The translations under genes and the position numbers were made by a program. From Saccharum officinarum (taxonomy: Eukaryota; Streptophyta; Magnoliopsida; Poales; Poaceae): a stretch of 64,000 bases of DNA. The notes under the pieces were generated by a model. It saw only the letters and a program-made list of their open reading frames with translations. It did no database searches and was not told where the DNA came from. Below are positions 31,424 to 43,620 of the stretch, in pieces; within the stretch, counting starts at the first letter, position 1, and each line of letters starts with the position of its first letter. The DNA lies in the NCBI GenBank assembly GCA_020631735.1, contig CM036162.1, forward strand, positions 93,792,401 to 93,856,400, written 5' to 3'.

Positions 31424-34098
31424 TATATATATATATTTATAGTATTCAAGTCATCTAAATATTTATAGTTTAGAAAACATAAACATGAGAGAAGATAATC
31501 GAACTACTTTATGTTTCAAGGTTGCTCAAGAAAGTCATCATAAATGAAAAGATATTAATGTTGATATTCACCATATTAACATTTAATATTATTTAAGTCA
31601 CTTAAGCGTATATGATTTAGTAAGCACAATACAACAAATCGATCCATCATATCACCGTGATTAGCTTAAGCAAGTTATAATTAAAACAAAACATTTAAGT
31701 TGTTATTTATTAAGTTAGCATTTTATTTACAAGATGTCGAGATTATAAATCTAAGTTGCTTTTAATAGATTAAAGACAATAAATACACATCAACAAAAAA
31801 TTGCATTTGACGTGGCTTTATATGAATCATGCTTAAATGTGGCAAATTATAATTATAATTAATAAACACATATCTAAGTGGTCATAATCATGTTGACATT
31901 TACTTATAGAAGGCTTAAAACTATAAAGCTAAGTTCATGCTTAGTTACAAAGGACTGACGTGACAAGATTATATATTATTTTTATTATAAAACTAATAAC
32001 AAATATATTAATTAATATAATATTAAGCTATATATGGAAAACATATGACATGAAAAACATTAGTGCTACTGCACAGAGAACGTCGATGCGAATCTAACGC
32101 AACTTAATTGAAGCAAAACAGATTTTAAACGAATAAATGCTCAAGGATTAAAGCCGTATAACTATGAAGAGCAGATACGTACTGTAATGTGCAATTATCT
32201 ACACAAGTCTATCATATATGCAACGTAATTAGACTAAGCAATTTTTAATTTGAAATATATTGTACATTAATCACATTAATCAATTTTAATATTGAACTAT
32301 ATATATATAGAAAACATGTGGCAACTGAACGAAAGCACTTATGTTTCAAGGTTAAACTAAGCATCTTATAATTCAAAAGAAACATTTAGTTTAATATTAA
32401 TTAGATTAACATTAATTTAGAACAGACTACCCGTGTTGCGTTTAATTAGAAACTCAATTGCACAAGCATAAATCAAATTAATATCTAACTTATAAATTTC
32501 AAGGATGTAAGACATGTTAAACGTTGTTGCTAACACATAATCTCGATCGGCACTATTGCAAAACAACAAGAACGGATTTAAACCGAAATTTTTTTAATTG
32601 AAAAGCTATTAAATAAATATATTAATCTAATTACTATTTAAATTAATAAATTCATAATCAAGTGACATGATAAACATCATTACTCATGCGTAGTTTACAT
32701 CGGCACAATCACAACTCGACACGCACAGCATCGCAACCCTAATTTGTTTTCTAATTAAAAGTTATTAAATTATTATTAATCATATTAGTATTTCAATCAA
32801 TAAATTCATAACTAAATGACATGCTAAACAATGTCACTACTGCATAGAGCACATCGATATGAAATTAACGCAACTGAAACAGAGCAAAACGGACTTAAAA
32901 CGAATAAACTATGGCTAATCTCATTGGATAGCAAAACTGTAAATACTTCTTCCTCACGTGAACATGGCCATGGCCTTGAAGCAGCAGGGAGGGAATTCGG
33001 ATGGGGCTCCGATTGCAGGGAGAGGCTCCGGCCTAGGACCGGCATGGCGGTGCGCTGGGCACTGGTCCACGCGGACCCAAGGTAGGCCAGGTGCGCTCGT
33101 GGCTGCCCGCGCGGTTGATAGCGGCGTACGTAGCAGTAGCTGCTGCCAGCGGCGGGCGAGGGGGCTGCTGAGTCAGAGCACGCGGCTGGCAAAGAGGAGC
33201 CGGGGTGCGACGTCCAAGTGAAGGCGCGGCCTGGGGCCGAGATGGCTCGAAAAAAAACGAAGAAGAAGATCCGTCCATGGTGAGCTTGCCGGAGTTAGAG
33301 AAGGAGGGATGAGAAATTGATGAAAAGAGCACGAATTTGAGAAAAAGAGTATACCATGGTGTAGAGAACAATGAGGGCTACCTTGCAGCAGTGACGGTTT
33401 TCACCGGAGACGAGAAACGTGACCGGAAAAGCTCGTCGAACTTCATTGGAAGTTCGCCGGAACGCAAGCTGTAGATGAAGAAGTTCGGCGAGGGGTGGAG
33501 AGAGCTACGAGCGACGGCTCACGATAAGGGTTGTACTTCTGAAACCAGGACGTCGAGTACTACGCCGGCATATATATAGTTGTAGGGTTTGGAAACTTTT
33601 CGAAATTTCTTAATTTCGGGATTTTTTTAATTCCGTGAATAAAATAATTCTAGAAAATCTAGAATTACCTTTTAAGCCGTGAAAAATAGCCCGGAGCTCA
33701 GAAAAATTATGGGAAAAATCCTGGATACTCTTAGGGAGATAAGGAACTCAACTAAATAGGTTTGGGCTCATGAAAATATTGATGAAGAGATCAAGGAAAA
33801 AGATTAAGCTCACGAAAATTGAAATTTTAAATCCAGAAAATACCAAAAAGTTTTCCGGTGAGAAGCAAACGTCGTCCTATGGTATTTTGAAAATAATAGC
33901 ACTCACCAACACCAAAAACAAGCATCACAAAAACACCACATTATCAAATTAATATGGAAAAGTTTAAAACCATAATTTTCTATATTTAAATTAACAGCAA
34001 CTTAATTTATCGGATAAGTTTTATTCAAATATTAAAATTATTTATTTTATTTAGTGTTTTTCATGCCCAACCCAAAATACGAATTTTTGGGTGTGACA
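31424..34098 (-). mobile_element. Tekay-like LTR (V), truncated by the gap, more than 2.6 kb
   Basis: On the minus strand it starts TGTCACACCCAAAAATTCG at 34098. It has the same internal order as the Z LTR (56293-59603): an A/T-rich start, a TATA (CTATATATATGCC, about 33568-33580), a GC-rich block (32970-33260), then GGCAAAACTGTAAATA / AACGCAACTGAAACAG-type phrases (32830-32945) and a long AT-rich remainder. No coding domain. The far end lies in or beyond the gap, so solo LTR and full element cannot be told apart. Confidence 0.6.
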
Positions 34099-35690
34099 AA
34101 TTCCGACCACGAAGCCGAGTAGCTCAACTCAAGCCGGGCCCCGGTAAGTGAAAGTGCGCACCCTGGTTGGTAGTAAGGATCTGCGGAGAGCCAATGGCAT
34201 GAGCCCAAGGGCAGGATAGTCCTAAACATCCTTGCAGATTGGTTGAATCTCTGAGGGTGCAGCTCTGATCGGACCCACGAATTTGGTTCATGAGTTGTAC
34301 CAAAGGTGACCTAAGGGACCATTGATTTGGTTTCTTGGATTTGTGTTAGGAATAATTCCCCAGCTGGGTAGGAATCGATTTGAATCGCTGTCTCTCCTGA
34401 ATAGTGAGAACTTGACTGAGCAGTGGCAATGTAGAGACACTTAATTAACTTAATGGTCATAATGATGATGATGATGTTCTATAATGACTACACCGGATAT
34501 GGTTACTAATATTTGTTTAGCATAATCAAGTGATTGCTCTATTACAGGTGCTAATCTAGAGATGCCTAAATGAATAGGTTTTAACTTGATGCTAAAGACA
34601 TAATATGCAAGTTATGTACTTAAGCTTTTATGCAAAATGTTGTCAAGCTAGCTCCACCAATAAAGCCTTGCATACTCCTTAGTGTCATTTATTTTTGGTT
34701 TATGACAGGTAAGTCTAGCTGAGTACCCCTCATACTCAAGGTTTATCCCACCATGTTGTAGGTGCAATTCTCGGTCTGCAAAAGATGGTGGCTAATTGAG
34801 GTGGGCTCGGTGACTCTGTAGTCATTTCTCATCTATATGCTTTTATCAGAGGATGTCACTATTGCTAGCAATGTATTTGGAACTTATGGTAATAATTTGA
34901 AAGCTATGTTGTTTTCTCTAATTGTTTTTGACACCCAAACTTGTACTTTTATTTGTGCACTCTTTTGTAATATTATTTCCACTATAACTCCATGTATGTG
35001 ATGTTGTATTTGTTTAATCTATTACAGTCTTGGTTGTGAAGTTGATTTACCACGCTCCTTTGTGACACTCGACAGACTACCGGGTTTATATGAGTGCAAG
35101 TATGCGCATGTCAACGTGTTAAACGGGGACATTTGTACTTAAACTTGTATAAATTAGGGGTTCTGTCACAGCTGGCATCGAAGCAAGATTAAGCATAATA
35201 TTGTCATGTACATAGTTTTAAAAACAAAGTTTTGGTTTTAAAAAGGCTATTTTGACTAAAACTTTAGCTATAGGAAAATTTGTCAAAACTAATTTGCAAA
35301 ACTATGCTAGCAATAACCTCCAGTTAAGCCCAATTAAGGACCACTAGGTGGCTTTAAAGTAAGACTAACTTGGGGGTTGATTGCTTGCTTTTCTATTTCG
35401 TTGTCTATATATGGCGTGCAATTGTATAGATGTCATCCGCTTGGGTGGTAATGTATTGATCAAATATCTCTACGCTCAGGTAAGGTGAGTTGATGAGTGG
35501 CTTGACTGCAAGTGTGAGCATGCGGTCGGGGAGAGCTAGTTTTGATATGACTATATATGCATGTTTACATGTATGTATGGTGCATATTTAATTATGGGCA
35601 GCAAATTTAATTATCGGGTAGCTTTGATACAGAAGTATATATATTGGGCTTATATGGAAGTATTTAGTTTACTCCTTTCAAATATATTGT
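34099..35690 (+). mobile_element. 5' LTR and leader of a family X Ty3 element (X3), truncated
   Basis: Sequence to 35170 (ending GGTTCTGTCACA) is the reverse complement homologue of the X2 LTR at 55420-56292 (shared AGGAATAATTCCCCAGCTGG). A primer-binding site (GCTGGCATCGAAGCAAG) follows at 35171-35187. The leader to about 35690 matches the X2 leader, including a splice donor CTCAG/GTAAGG at 35480. The V LTR abuts at 34098, and the body of X3 is lost after 35690. Confidence 0.7.
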
Positions 35691-37924
35691 TGCTTTTGAT
35701 CATTCAACCTAGAGGCTAGACTTTTATTTCTGCTCATATATCATGTTGGGTTGGGCTGAAATGAAATCTTTTGCAGGTATGCTAACCACGAATGCATAGA
35801 TTGAATGTAGCTATCAACTAGCTATATATGGAGAGAGTACATGTTATGCCACTGATATAGAACGTGATTGCCACCTTAGGCTGGCAATTTTGCGAGGACA
35901 AATAAGACAAAGCATGCATCATCATGATTGTTGCTTTATGCATAACTATGCATCATCGTGATTGTTGCTTTATGCATAACATCTAGCTTGGGGGAGGAGC
36001 ATCTCCCATGTATCTAGCTAAATATTTCTTTCTTTGTAGTTTTACTATTTTTAAGTTTGCTCTATGTTTGCTAAAGAAATAAAAAGATGCATAACAACCT
36101 AAAACAAAATAAAAATGTATCTTAAGATAGTTACATATATATCGGTGTGATCTTAAGACTTTGAAAGCAAAATAAAAAGAAAATGTGTTTAGTTTTCTAT
36201 TTTTAAGAGCTGAATAAATAATGGAGTCTACGATAAACTCTTGCAATGGAAATGATGAATAGTTGCTCCTTCGTAATTCCTTTCAAGTACCTAGTTTTTA
36301 GCCTTGAATTCTCCTGAGTTTTGGATACAACTGATTTGATATAAGAATTTACTTTGAACCTGAAACTCATGGGTAGCATATGCTTGATCTAAGTCTAGGT
36401 AATTGATAGATATGATATGACAAAGTTTGAGCTGTTGTTTATCTTGTTCCTAGTGATACTAAAGTTTCAGAGATTTATCTTTTGAAAAAACATAAAAATT
36501 CATGACAAGGTCCTGTATGACAAAGCTTGAATTCTTCAACAAGCCATATATGATACTTAGACTAGGAAAACCTTTCACTCATAAATGCTGCTTGCTTTGC
36601 ATTGAGCTTAGTCAAGCTTTGTTGATGCCTTATGAGAGGTTTGCCATGCTCTTAAAATCAAGATCACATACACACCATCCACATATGCACTACTCCTACA
36701 CTGAGAGTAGGCACAACAATATGCCATTCCCTCAAGATCTACCCAAAATATATTTTACTCCTACACTGGGAGTGAACACCAAAAATATACCCTATAGAAT
36801 ATACCCCAAATAAATGCTTCAACTTTGTGTTGTTCTCTCTCAAAAGTTTTATTGCAAAAGAGACATGTGGCTATGTTAAAGTTATTCATAAAAGAGAGAA
36901 AAAAAGAACGAATTAGAAAAAAATGGACAAGTGTTTGAATTATTAAAACAATGGGTACTTAGATGCCCCCTGAAAAAGAGAGAAAAAATGAATAAGATAG
37001 CCCATGTTTTCTTACAAAGTTGTTTTCAAGTTTCAAAAAGAGAGATATGTTTTCAAGGAGTAAAGTAGAATTAGGTTAGCCACCATATATATCCCCCCAT
37101 ACATCCATACATATGAACATCTTGATTTGATTGTATGACTTAACTCTCTTTGGATCCATTGTATGACTTTACAACATATGTGCTGCAAATATGCTCTTTC
37201 ATGTTTTCTCCCTACCTATGAACTCCACTGTAAGCCTTAGTTATAGGAAGAGAAAGGCATAGCAACACTATTGCCTTGGTAAGAATCCACAAATACCACA
37301 TATACTGAGACATCTGAGTGTGTCATACAATGAAAGCTCTGAGTTTTATTTTGAAAACTTACAAAAAAACTCCAGAATAATAGTTGAGCAAAGAGCTTGA
37401 GACATAGTGCTTGACTTGATTATTCTCTCTTTCAATTGCTCAAGACCCAAGAGAGGCTAAGAAGCTCCATGGTTAAAGGAAATATGGGTAAGTTTGAAAG
37501 TCAGATCGGTTTATTCTAATCTAGAGGAGAATTTTTGTTTCAATGCATGTGCACTTTTGAGGCGTAAAAGCATTGAACCAACTCATGATCTAAATTGGTT
37601 GAGTTTAGCTTTGCTAAGGGACTAGCAAAGGTTAAGCTTAGGGGATCTTATTGATAGTAGTTATTATTCATCATAAATCGTTAACATAACTTGAATAAAT
37701 TCATGAAATTGATCACTAATAGAAACTTAGGGGTTTAAACTGATGATTTCCATGAGTTTTGGTGAATCCGTATTTTTAGCAGGGTTATTCTAGAAAACTG
37801 AGAAGAGGGATCAAAGCATAAAAAAGAACTAAACTTAACCGTGACAAAAACTACTCTAGAAGACTCTAGAGGACTCTAGGAGCCAACCCCCTAAGACAGA
37901 CCCTGAGAGGCTGCCAGGTGGGCC
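35691..37924 (+). mobile_element. 3' non-coding region and LTR start of an Athila/Tat-like element (W)
   Basis: It has the GCTTGGGGGAGGAGC phrase (35988) common in the 3' region of these Ty3 lineages, purine-rich GAAAAAGAGAGAAAAAATG near 36975, and at 37741 an LTR start TGATGATTTCCATGAG like that at 6109. The LTR is broken at 37924 by X1. No domain-bearing frame is visible in 2.2 kb. Confidence 0.5.
35914..35981. repeat. 34-bp tandem duplication
   Basis: ATGCATCATCATGATTGTTG is followed 34 bases later by ATGCATCATCGTGATTGTTG, and both continue CTTTATGCATAAC; one base differs. Confidence 0.9.
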
Positions 37925-38249
37925 TGTAACGGAACCGCCTAAATTATAAGAGCACAAGTACAAAAATAATTATCGAAGTGATCAAATTGTCGTACTTGAA
38001 TCCATATAACTCCGGCAGTCCAACGAAATCACGAGAGATTTTGAACCAACCAACATACAAACCAAGATCGTACATGATTCAACATAACACATCACATGTT
38101 ACAACATTTCACAAGTAGTTCACAAGTAGATCACATACATCGGAGTCACATAAGTTATTACAAACCAAGTTTGAAAGTAGCGGAAGCAAATAGTTTAACC
38201 CATCTCACACACACTTAGTTCAAATACAAGCCAGTTCCATGGTCACAGC
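37925..38249 (-). mobile_element. Truncated 3' LTR of family X element X1
   Basis: It starts TGTAACGGAACCGCC, matching 51850 and 55420, and continues in register to CACAGCC, where Y begins. No primer-binding site lies to its left, so it is the 3' LTR. The outer flank is GGGCC. Confidence 0.8.
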
Positions 38250-38324
38250 CATGTAATGGACCGGACCGTCTGGTCTGGGCCTGTCCATGTCTAGCCATAA
38301 GGTATAGGGGTTTATACCCCCACA
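38250..38324 (-). repeat. 3' LTR stub of Y
   Basis: CATGTAATGGACCGGACC to ATACCCCCACA, matching 45607-45682. About 430 bp of the LTR is deleted at the junction with the X1 LTR, which shows a CA microhomology. Confidence 0.85.
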
Positions 38325-38915
38325 GCTAGTCCCCGAGCACTATGTATTATGTATCGACACACAGCCTTAGTCTTCTTCAAGTTGCGAGGTTTGTCTTCAC
38401 ATCACCTTGAAATGTTAGCCGAGCATGCGCTAGTGTTTTGTCTGGATTAGGAATCAGTAAACCATGATTGTTGATGAAGATTGCAGTTGTCGGTGAAGAT
38501 TGCATAGTGGTCCAAAAAGAAAAATTTTCTTTCCTGGTGAAGTGTACACACTTGTATTTATGAAAAGAAATGTAAGTGTGCGTACTTGATGGAAGTAACT
38601 TACGAAAAACTCCAGAGCGTAGGGATTGAAAAATAGAAACAATTCATCGTCAGGTGAAGTGTACCCACTTAGTCCTCGAGCCTAGTAATAGGTGACGTAG
38701 GCACGTGATGCCAGGGTCTAAAAAAGAATCCTCAAGAACCAATGATCATTATGCACCGTCAGGTGCATCATATATGATGTAGTCCCCGAGCTTGCTGGAA
38801 GGAAAAAACGAGCCTTGTAGCAAGGTCTAAGTATATCAAGCGTCCATCGACTATATGCAAGCATAGTACGTGTAGTTGAGCAAGACAAATCCTAGAGCAA
38901 GAAGTGGTGTAACAA

Positions 38916-39407
38916 GTCCCCGAGCTCGAAGGTCTAACAAATAGTCCCCGAGCTCAGAGGTCTAGGTACGAGTCCCTGAGCTCAGAGGTCTGGCAAAGAG
39001 TCCTCGAGATCGGAGGTCTAGCATCGTGTCCCCGAGCTCGGAGGTCTAGTGATGAGTCCTCGAGCTCGGAGGTCTGGTGACAAGTCCCCAAGCTCAGAGG
39101 TCTGGCTGCAGGTCCTAGAGCTCAAAGCTCTGGCTATAGGTTCTAGAGCACGCTGGTCTAGTGAGTCCCTGAGCTTGGAGGTCTGGCTGCAGGTTCCAGA
39201 GCTCAGAGCTCTGGCTATAGGTTCTAGAGCATGCTGGTCTAGCGAGTCCCCGAGCTTGGAGGTCTGGTTGTAGGTTCTAGAGCTTAGAGCTCTGGCTACA
39301 GGTTCCAGAGCACGCTGGTCTAGCGAGTCCCTGAGCTTGGAGGTCTGGCTGCAGGTTCTAGAGCTTAGAGCTCTAGCTATAGGTTCCAGAGCACGCTGGT
39401 CTAGCGA
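38916..39407. repeat. 28-bp tandem array growing into an 81-bp array (Y 3' region)
   Basis: GTCCCCGAGCTCNGAGGTCT recurs every 28 bp at 38916, 38944, 38972, 39000, 39028, 39056 and 39084. From 39084 the period becomes 81 bp, four copies (39084, 39165, 39246, 39327), each containing one 28-bp unit plus about 53 bp of new sequence. On the minus strand each unit carries GAGCTCGGGGAC, resembling the element's polypurine tract. Because 81 is divisible by 3, the array is open as a 148-codon frame, which I do not regard as a gene. Confidence 0.9.
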
Positions 39408-39979
39408 ATCCATCACCACGCTATCTCTGTATGTCTCTTTCTTTTTTCTTCTTTTCATTTTCATTTTTTAACTAGTCCAATCTGACATGTTGATGACGTG
39501 GGCGGTGCCGCAGTTGCTTTCTGGCGCATCATGTGAACAGTGACCCCGTGTCTGTAACAAGACACGTTTGGGTCGCGGACCAAACGGCGCCAAAATCGAA
39601 GGGACGCAATTGTTGCGGAAGAAATCTGTCAGTTACCACAAATCTCATGCCACGTGCCCAATTCTTTCGGAAACTGAATTGACCCTGCCTCTTAAAGACC
39701 GGGAAAGGGAACGATTCCAATCTACTCACACTCGCATATTCGCAATCAACCGTCTTCTTACTTCTGCCGCCACCGCGCCATTGTCATCACAGAGCCCTCT
39801 CGAGCCCTAGTGCCACCACCGTAGTGCAATCCACAATCACCGCCGTAGACATCAACGAAGTTGCCCCAAGTTCCTCACGTGCCGCCGCTGCTTGAATCAC
39901 CACTACCAAACCCTAGCCACTGGAAAGAGCAGTGCCCTCCTTTTCCTCTGTAGAAAGAAAGAGTCAAAAGAGTCAGGGA
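39408..39979 (+). promoter_or_regulatory. Promoter/leader-like region of the antisense ORF in Y
   Basis: On the plus strand it contains a G-box (GCCACGTGCC, 39649) and then a CT/CA-rich leader with GAGCCCTCTCGAGCCCTAG and CCGCCGTAGACATC phrases like plant 5' UTRs. No clear TATA was identified. The role is inferred from its position upstream of ATG 39980. Confidence 0.35.
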
Positions 39980-42330
39980 ATGGCCATGAGGAAGACGAAG
40001 ACGGAGGCTGAAGTTTGCAAGGAGATCATGAAGAAGGAGTGGAATATGTCAAAGTGCACCCCACTCAGTCTCCAGCGACTGGTGCGGATTGGTGTGCTTC
40101 ATGCCCAAGAACTAGCGGGATGGCGTGCACCCGATCTTGAGCCATTACCGGATCCCAAAGGAGGTGAAATTGTTGTTTTTGAAGAATACTTCACTCATGG
40201 ATTTGGTGTTACTGTACATCCATTCTTGCAAGGCCTCTGTAATTATTATGAAATTAGTATCTACAATCTGCATCTGAATTTTGTGTTGCTTGTTGCTTGC
40301 TTCATCCATCTCTGTGAAGCATACGGTGGTTTCCAACCCCACTTTGACTATTTTTGTCACTTGTTTTGGTTGAAGAAAAAAGGAGGTCGAGGTGGCTCTA
40401 ATGTGGCTAGTGGCTGCTATCTGAACATGCAGGAAGGGATCCGGGCGGAGTACCTAGACTGCCCTTGGAAGACCACATTAGAGGACTGGTATAGGCATTG
40501 GTTTTACATCCGTGAAGAACCAAGCCAGGCCTCATACTGTGACGTATCCTTGGTCCTAGAGAAGACTAACAATTGGAAAGAGCTGCCGCATAACACAATC
40601 CAGATTGAAGCAATAATGCAGCTGCTACCTTGGTCGAGGCTGGATGGACCAAGTGTAGTCGGTAATTTTATCAGTCGTCGGATCCAACCATGTCAGGCTA
40701 GAGTGCACGTGGCATATGAATACCAAGGTCACATGGACCCAACCAGGATGAGAAATGAAGACCTTGAACCGAATGAAGTGAAGATCAGGGTCCGAGACCT
40801 ATTTAATCTAAAGGATCCCAACTTCAAGATGCTGACAGTCATCGAACCAGCGTTCAAGCTTACTCGCCCACCACCACTAGTAAGTAAAATGTTGTCTGCT
40901 AGTTTATTCTTGTGATTGAAACTTTGCATAATAACCACTTTTTTTGGTGTGTTGTCATTCTGATATTCGTGTTGCTTTCTTGTCCTCCAGGTGTGGAGTG
41001 GCCTGAGGTCGTGCCGTGGGCCCATGATGCACAACCGCTGCCCATGGACGATGATCCTTCTGAAGTTGATTGGCTTGCAATTGAGGATGAATCAGAGCAA
41101 GCCAGTCGACTTGCAGGCAAGAAACCAATTGTTGCCCTGACGAAGAAAAGGGGCTAGACCACACATGGAACCTCCTCGGATGAAAATCCAAAAGGGGTAA
41201 TTGACCTGAAAGAAGCAGAGGATCTAGTAAGCAAGCATCGATGCCTTATTGCTAACTGGCCAGAAGAGGAAGATGAGGTGATCGAGGAGGTCTCTGGTAT
41301 TGTAGCAAGCAGCTAGAGGGAGCAGCTTGCTAGAAGGCAGGAGCCGACACCGCCATTGCCAACAACTAAGCCACCACCTCGACCACCGCAACCACAGGCA
41401 CAGGCCTCAGGAATCCCAAAGCCTGGTGCCGCTGTTAGAAGCGATGTGGCTAAGCCAGTCCCGACCACCGGACCAGTGGCAGAGAAGGGTGTCGGGCCCA
41501 AGAAGGCGAAGAAATCTCGTTTTGCCACCGTATTCCACTGTACAGACCTGTAAGTCATCGTGAACTTGTATGAGTATAACATAATTGGTCAATATCATCA
41601 CCTTTGTAACTTGTTATGGATTTGTATAGCTCTGCATCGACCCAAAGGCCAGAAGAACTGTCTGGCGGTGCAACACTGCCACCACCTAATACTGCCATCG
41701 CCGAGCGACAGGTCCTAGGGCAGACTAGAGCAAAGAGGGTAGTCCCCGAGTCGCAAGCTCCTTTAGCATCTGCTCCTAGTCTGCAAACTGAAATTTTGGG
41801 GGCAAGCAGGAGATGGTGGGGCCCAGAGCTGACGAAACAACCACAGGAGGCCCCATAGCCAGAAGGACAGCACCAGCTAGCCCCAGAAAACCCAGAACAG
41901 CCCCAGTCGGCCTCAGAGAAATAATAACAGCCCCAGCCAGCCTTAGAGCAGCAAGTCCCAAAATCTGCAGAGGTTGTTAGGACCACCAAGGAGCCAACTG
42001 GAAGTGCTAGACCAGGAGAAAAAGCCGAGTCTTCAACCCTAGCCATGGAAGAAATCCTCAGGCATTATGAAGAAGAAAGCAGATTTTGTGGTACTTGCTC
42101 CTACACTGTGGAGATCCCAGTAGGAGACGAGGTCGAAGCCGTAGAAGCAGTTAGCAAAATATTCCTTGAGGAAGTGAAGGTAAGCCTCTCGCAACTGTAT
42201 AATATGTTGTTGTATAATCCATAAGAACTGCTTTGTGATCCTGTGTACTGCAGACTATAGCCAAGAAAAACAAACAGCTGAGTGCAGAATAGAAGAAACT
42301 GCAACAGCTGGGCGACCAATGCTGATAGGC
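39980..42330 (+). pseudogene. Antisense, spliced extra ORF (aORF) of Y, 'putative gypsy type transposon' family
   Basis: Exon 1 (39980-40879, 300 codons) is open and has a domain with VFEEYFTHGFGVTVHPFLQG, HLCEAYGGFQPHFDYFCHLFWLK, and LDCPWKTTLEDWYRHWFY. This is the signature of the plant family called putative gypsy-type transposon (Transposase_28), often found in Tat elements. Introns with GT/AG ends follow: 40880-40990 (CTA/GTAAGT ... CTCCAG), 41550-41629 (CCT/GTAAGT ... GTATAG) and 42180-42253 (AAG/GTAAGC ... CTGCAG). Introns 2 and 3 keep the reading frame; intron 1 is out of phase in this copy. Exon 2 is Pro-rich with two TAG stops, exon 3 is acidic, and exon 4 starts a Lys/Gln coiled coil and ends at the protease junction near 42330. 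It runs opposite to gag. Function is unknown. Confidence 0.75.
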
Positions 42331-42622
42331 TATTCTTGAACATGATGTCGATGGAACTACCGCCGTCAATGAGCACCCTGTCAAATTGCACTTTATTGAT
42401 ATAGGGACTGAGGATGAGAGAGAAATGACCTGGTTCAGGGATGCTGGCCCATTGATCCACCCTACTGAAGTTGATTTCTCGGTGTGACCAGGACGGTAAT
42501 GTTGGATCTGCAATGAGGTCGTCTGTTTTGGCCACGTTCAGGCGAGCGCGGGCGAGCAGCTTCCGCTCGTGTTTGCTTTCAACAGACACATTGCCCTCGA
42601 CAATAGTTGCAACATGCCTCAC
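42325..42622 (-). pseudogene. Protease remnant of Y
   Basis: WSHREINFSRVDQWASIPEPG, then VLIDGGSSIDIMF: the Tat-type aspartic protease, with the D-G-G active site usual in this lineage. The domain is cut after about 100 codons by the junction with the antisense ORF at about 42325; the rest of pol is missing. Confidence 0.8.
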
Positions 42623-42865
42623 TGGTTCTTGATACTGGTGCTTGGGGTTCTTATCAGGATCATCCTCGTCATCATCCCTGTGGTTACGCTGGCCTGTTGT
42701 GTCATTAGGCTTATCGGCATTGTTCTGAAGCCTATTTGCGATGGTAGATCTCCTTGAGGACCTTGCAGTTTTCCAATGTATGGTTGGACTTAGGATGAGC
42801 TAGGCAAGGCCCCTTCAAGGCTTTAGCATAGTCTTCTTCATAATTGTGATGCCCACCAAATTTTT

Positions 42866-43620
42866 TCACGGTGTTGACCTCACCGTCATCATCGCGAGCA
42901 CACTTGCCCTTGAAGTTGTCACGGCGATTGCCGTGCTATTTCTGTTGTCGCGCCGATCACGATTGTTGTTACGGTGGTCCCTGATGTCGCTGCGACCTCT
43001 AAAGTCATCGCGGCGGCAGTTATCATGGTAGTCGTTGCATCGTGGAGAGTACGGTGCTTTGTCGATGCCCTCGTTCAGCAGCTTCTTGGCGTCGTCGGCA
43101 TCCACATACTTCTTAGCAGTGGTAAGGAGGTCGACCATCGTTATAGGCCATTTACGAAGGAGCTTATCCCTGAGATCATTGTGGTAGTGCAGACTAGTAA
43201 TGAAGGCTTCAATAGCCTCATTGTCGGTGATCCTGGGAATCCTGATGCGCATATCCGAGAAGCATCCGATGTACTCGCGCAATGGTTCATCCCTGGCATC
43301 GTGGATGCATGGCAGATCATACTTGTTGTCTAGCTGTTCACAGGTAGCAATGAAGTTTTTGACAAAGGCTTGATGCAAAGCATACCAGGAGTCGAAGTGG
43401 TTCTCTGGGAGACTGACAAGCCATTGGTTCCCCACTAGGGCGACCACCATGGGAAAGTAGTTGGCCATGACATGCTCGTTGCCCATAGCGGATCTGCAAG
43501 CGGTATCATAAAGTTGGACCCATAGCTCGGGATTGACCTTGCTGTCGTAATGGTTAAGCTTTTCAAGCTTAAAACCTCTTGGCCAGATGACTTGTCATAG
43601 GTGGTTGGTGAATTGCATGG
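42866..43620 (-). pseudogene. Gag of Y
   Basis: FKLEKLNHYDSKVNPELW near 43560, then an open frame from 43486 with NYFPMVV, FDSWYALHQAFVKNF, REYIGCFSDMRIRIP and an Arg/Asn/Asp-rich tail. This is the plant retrotransposon Gag domain of Tat-like elements, with the usual W-L-F spacing. Upstream to about 44450 the same strand is broken by many TAG codons. A normal Gag of this family is longer, so this copy is decayed. Confidence 0.75.

Noticed and set aside
35691..37924. A host gene in the 2.2-kb AT-rich stretch
   Set aside because: No frame exceeds about 100 codons; the phrases match the 3' non-coding region of Ty3 elements.
39018..39464. Minus-strand 148-codon repetitive protein
   Set aside because: It is the translation of the 81-bp minisatellite, open only because 81 is a multiple of three.
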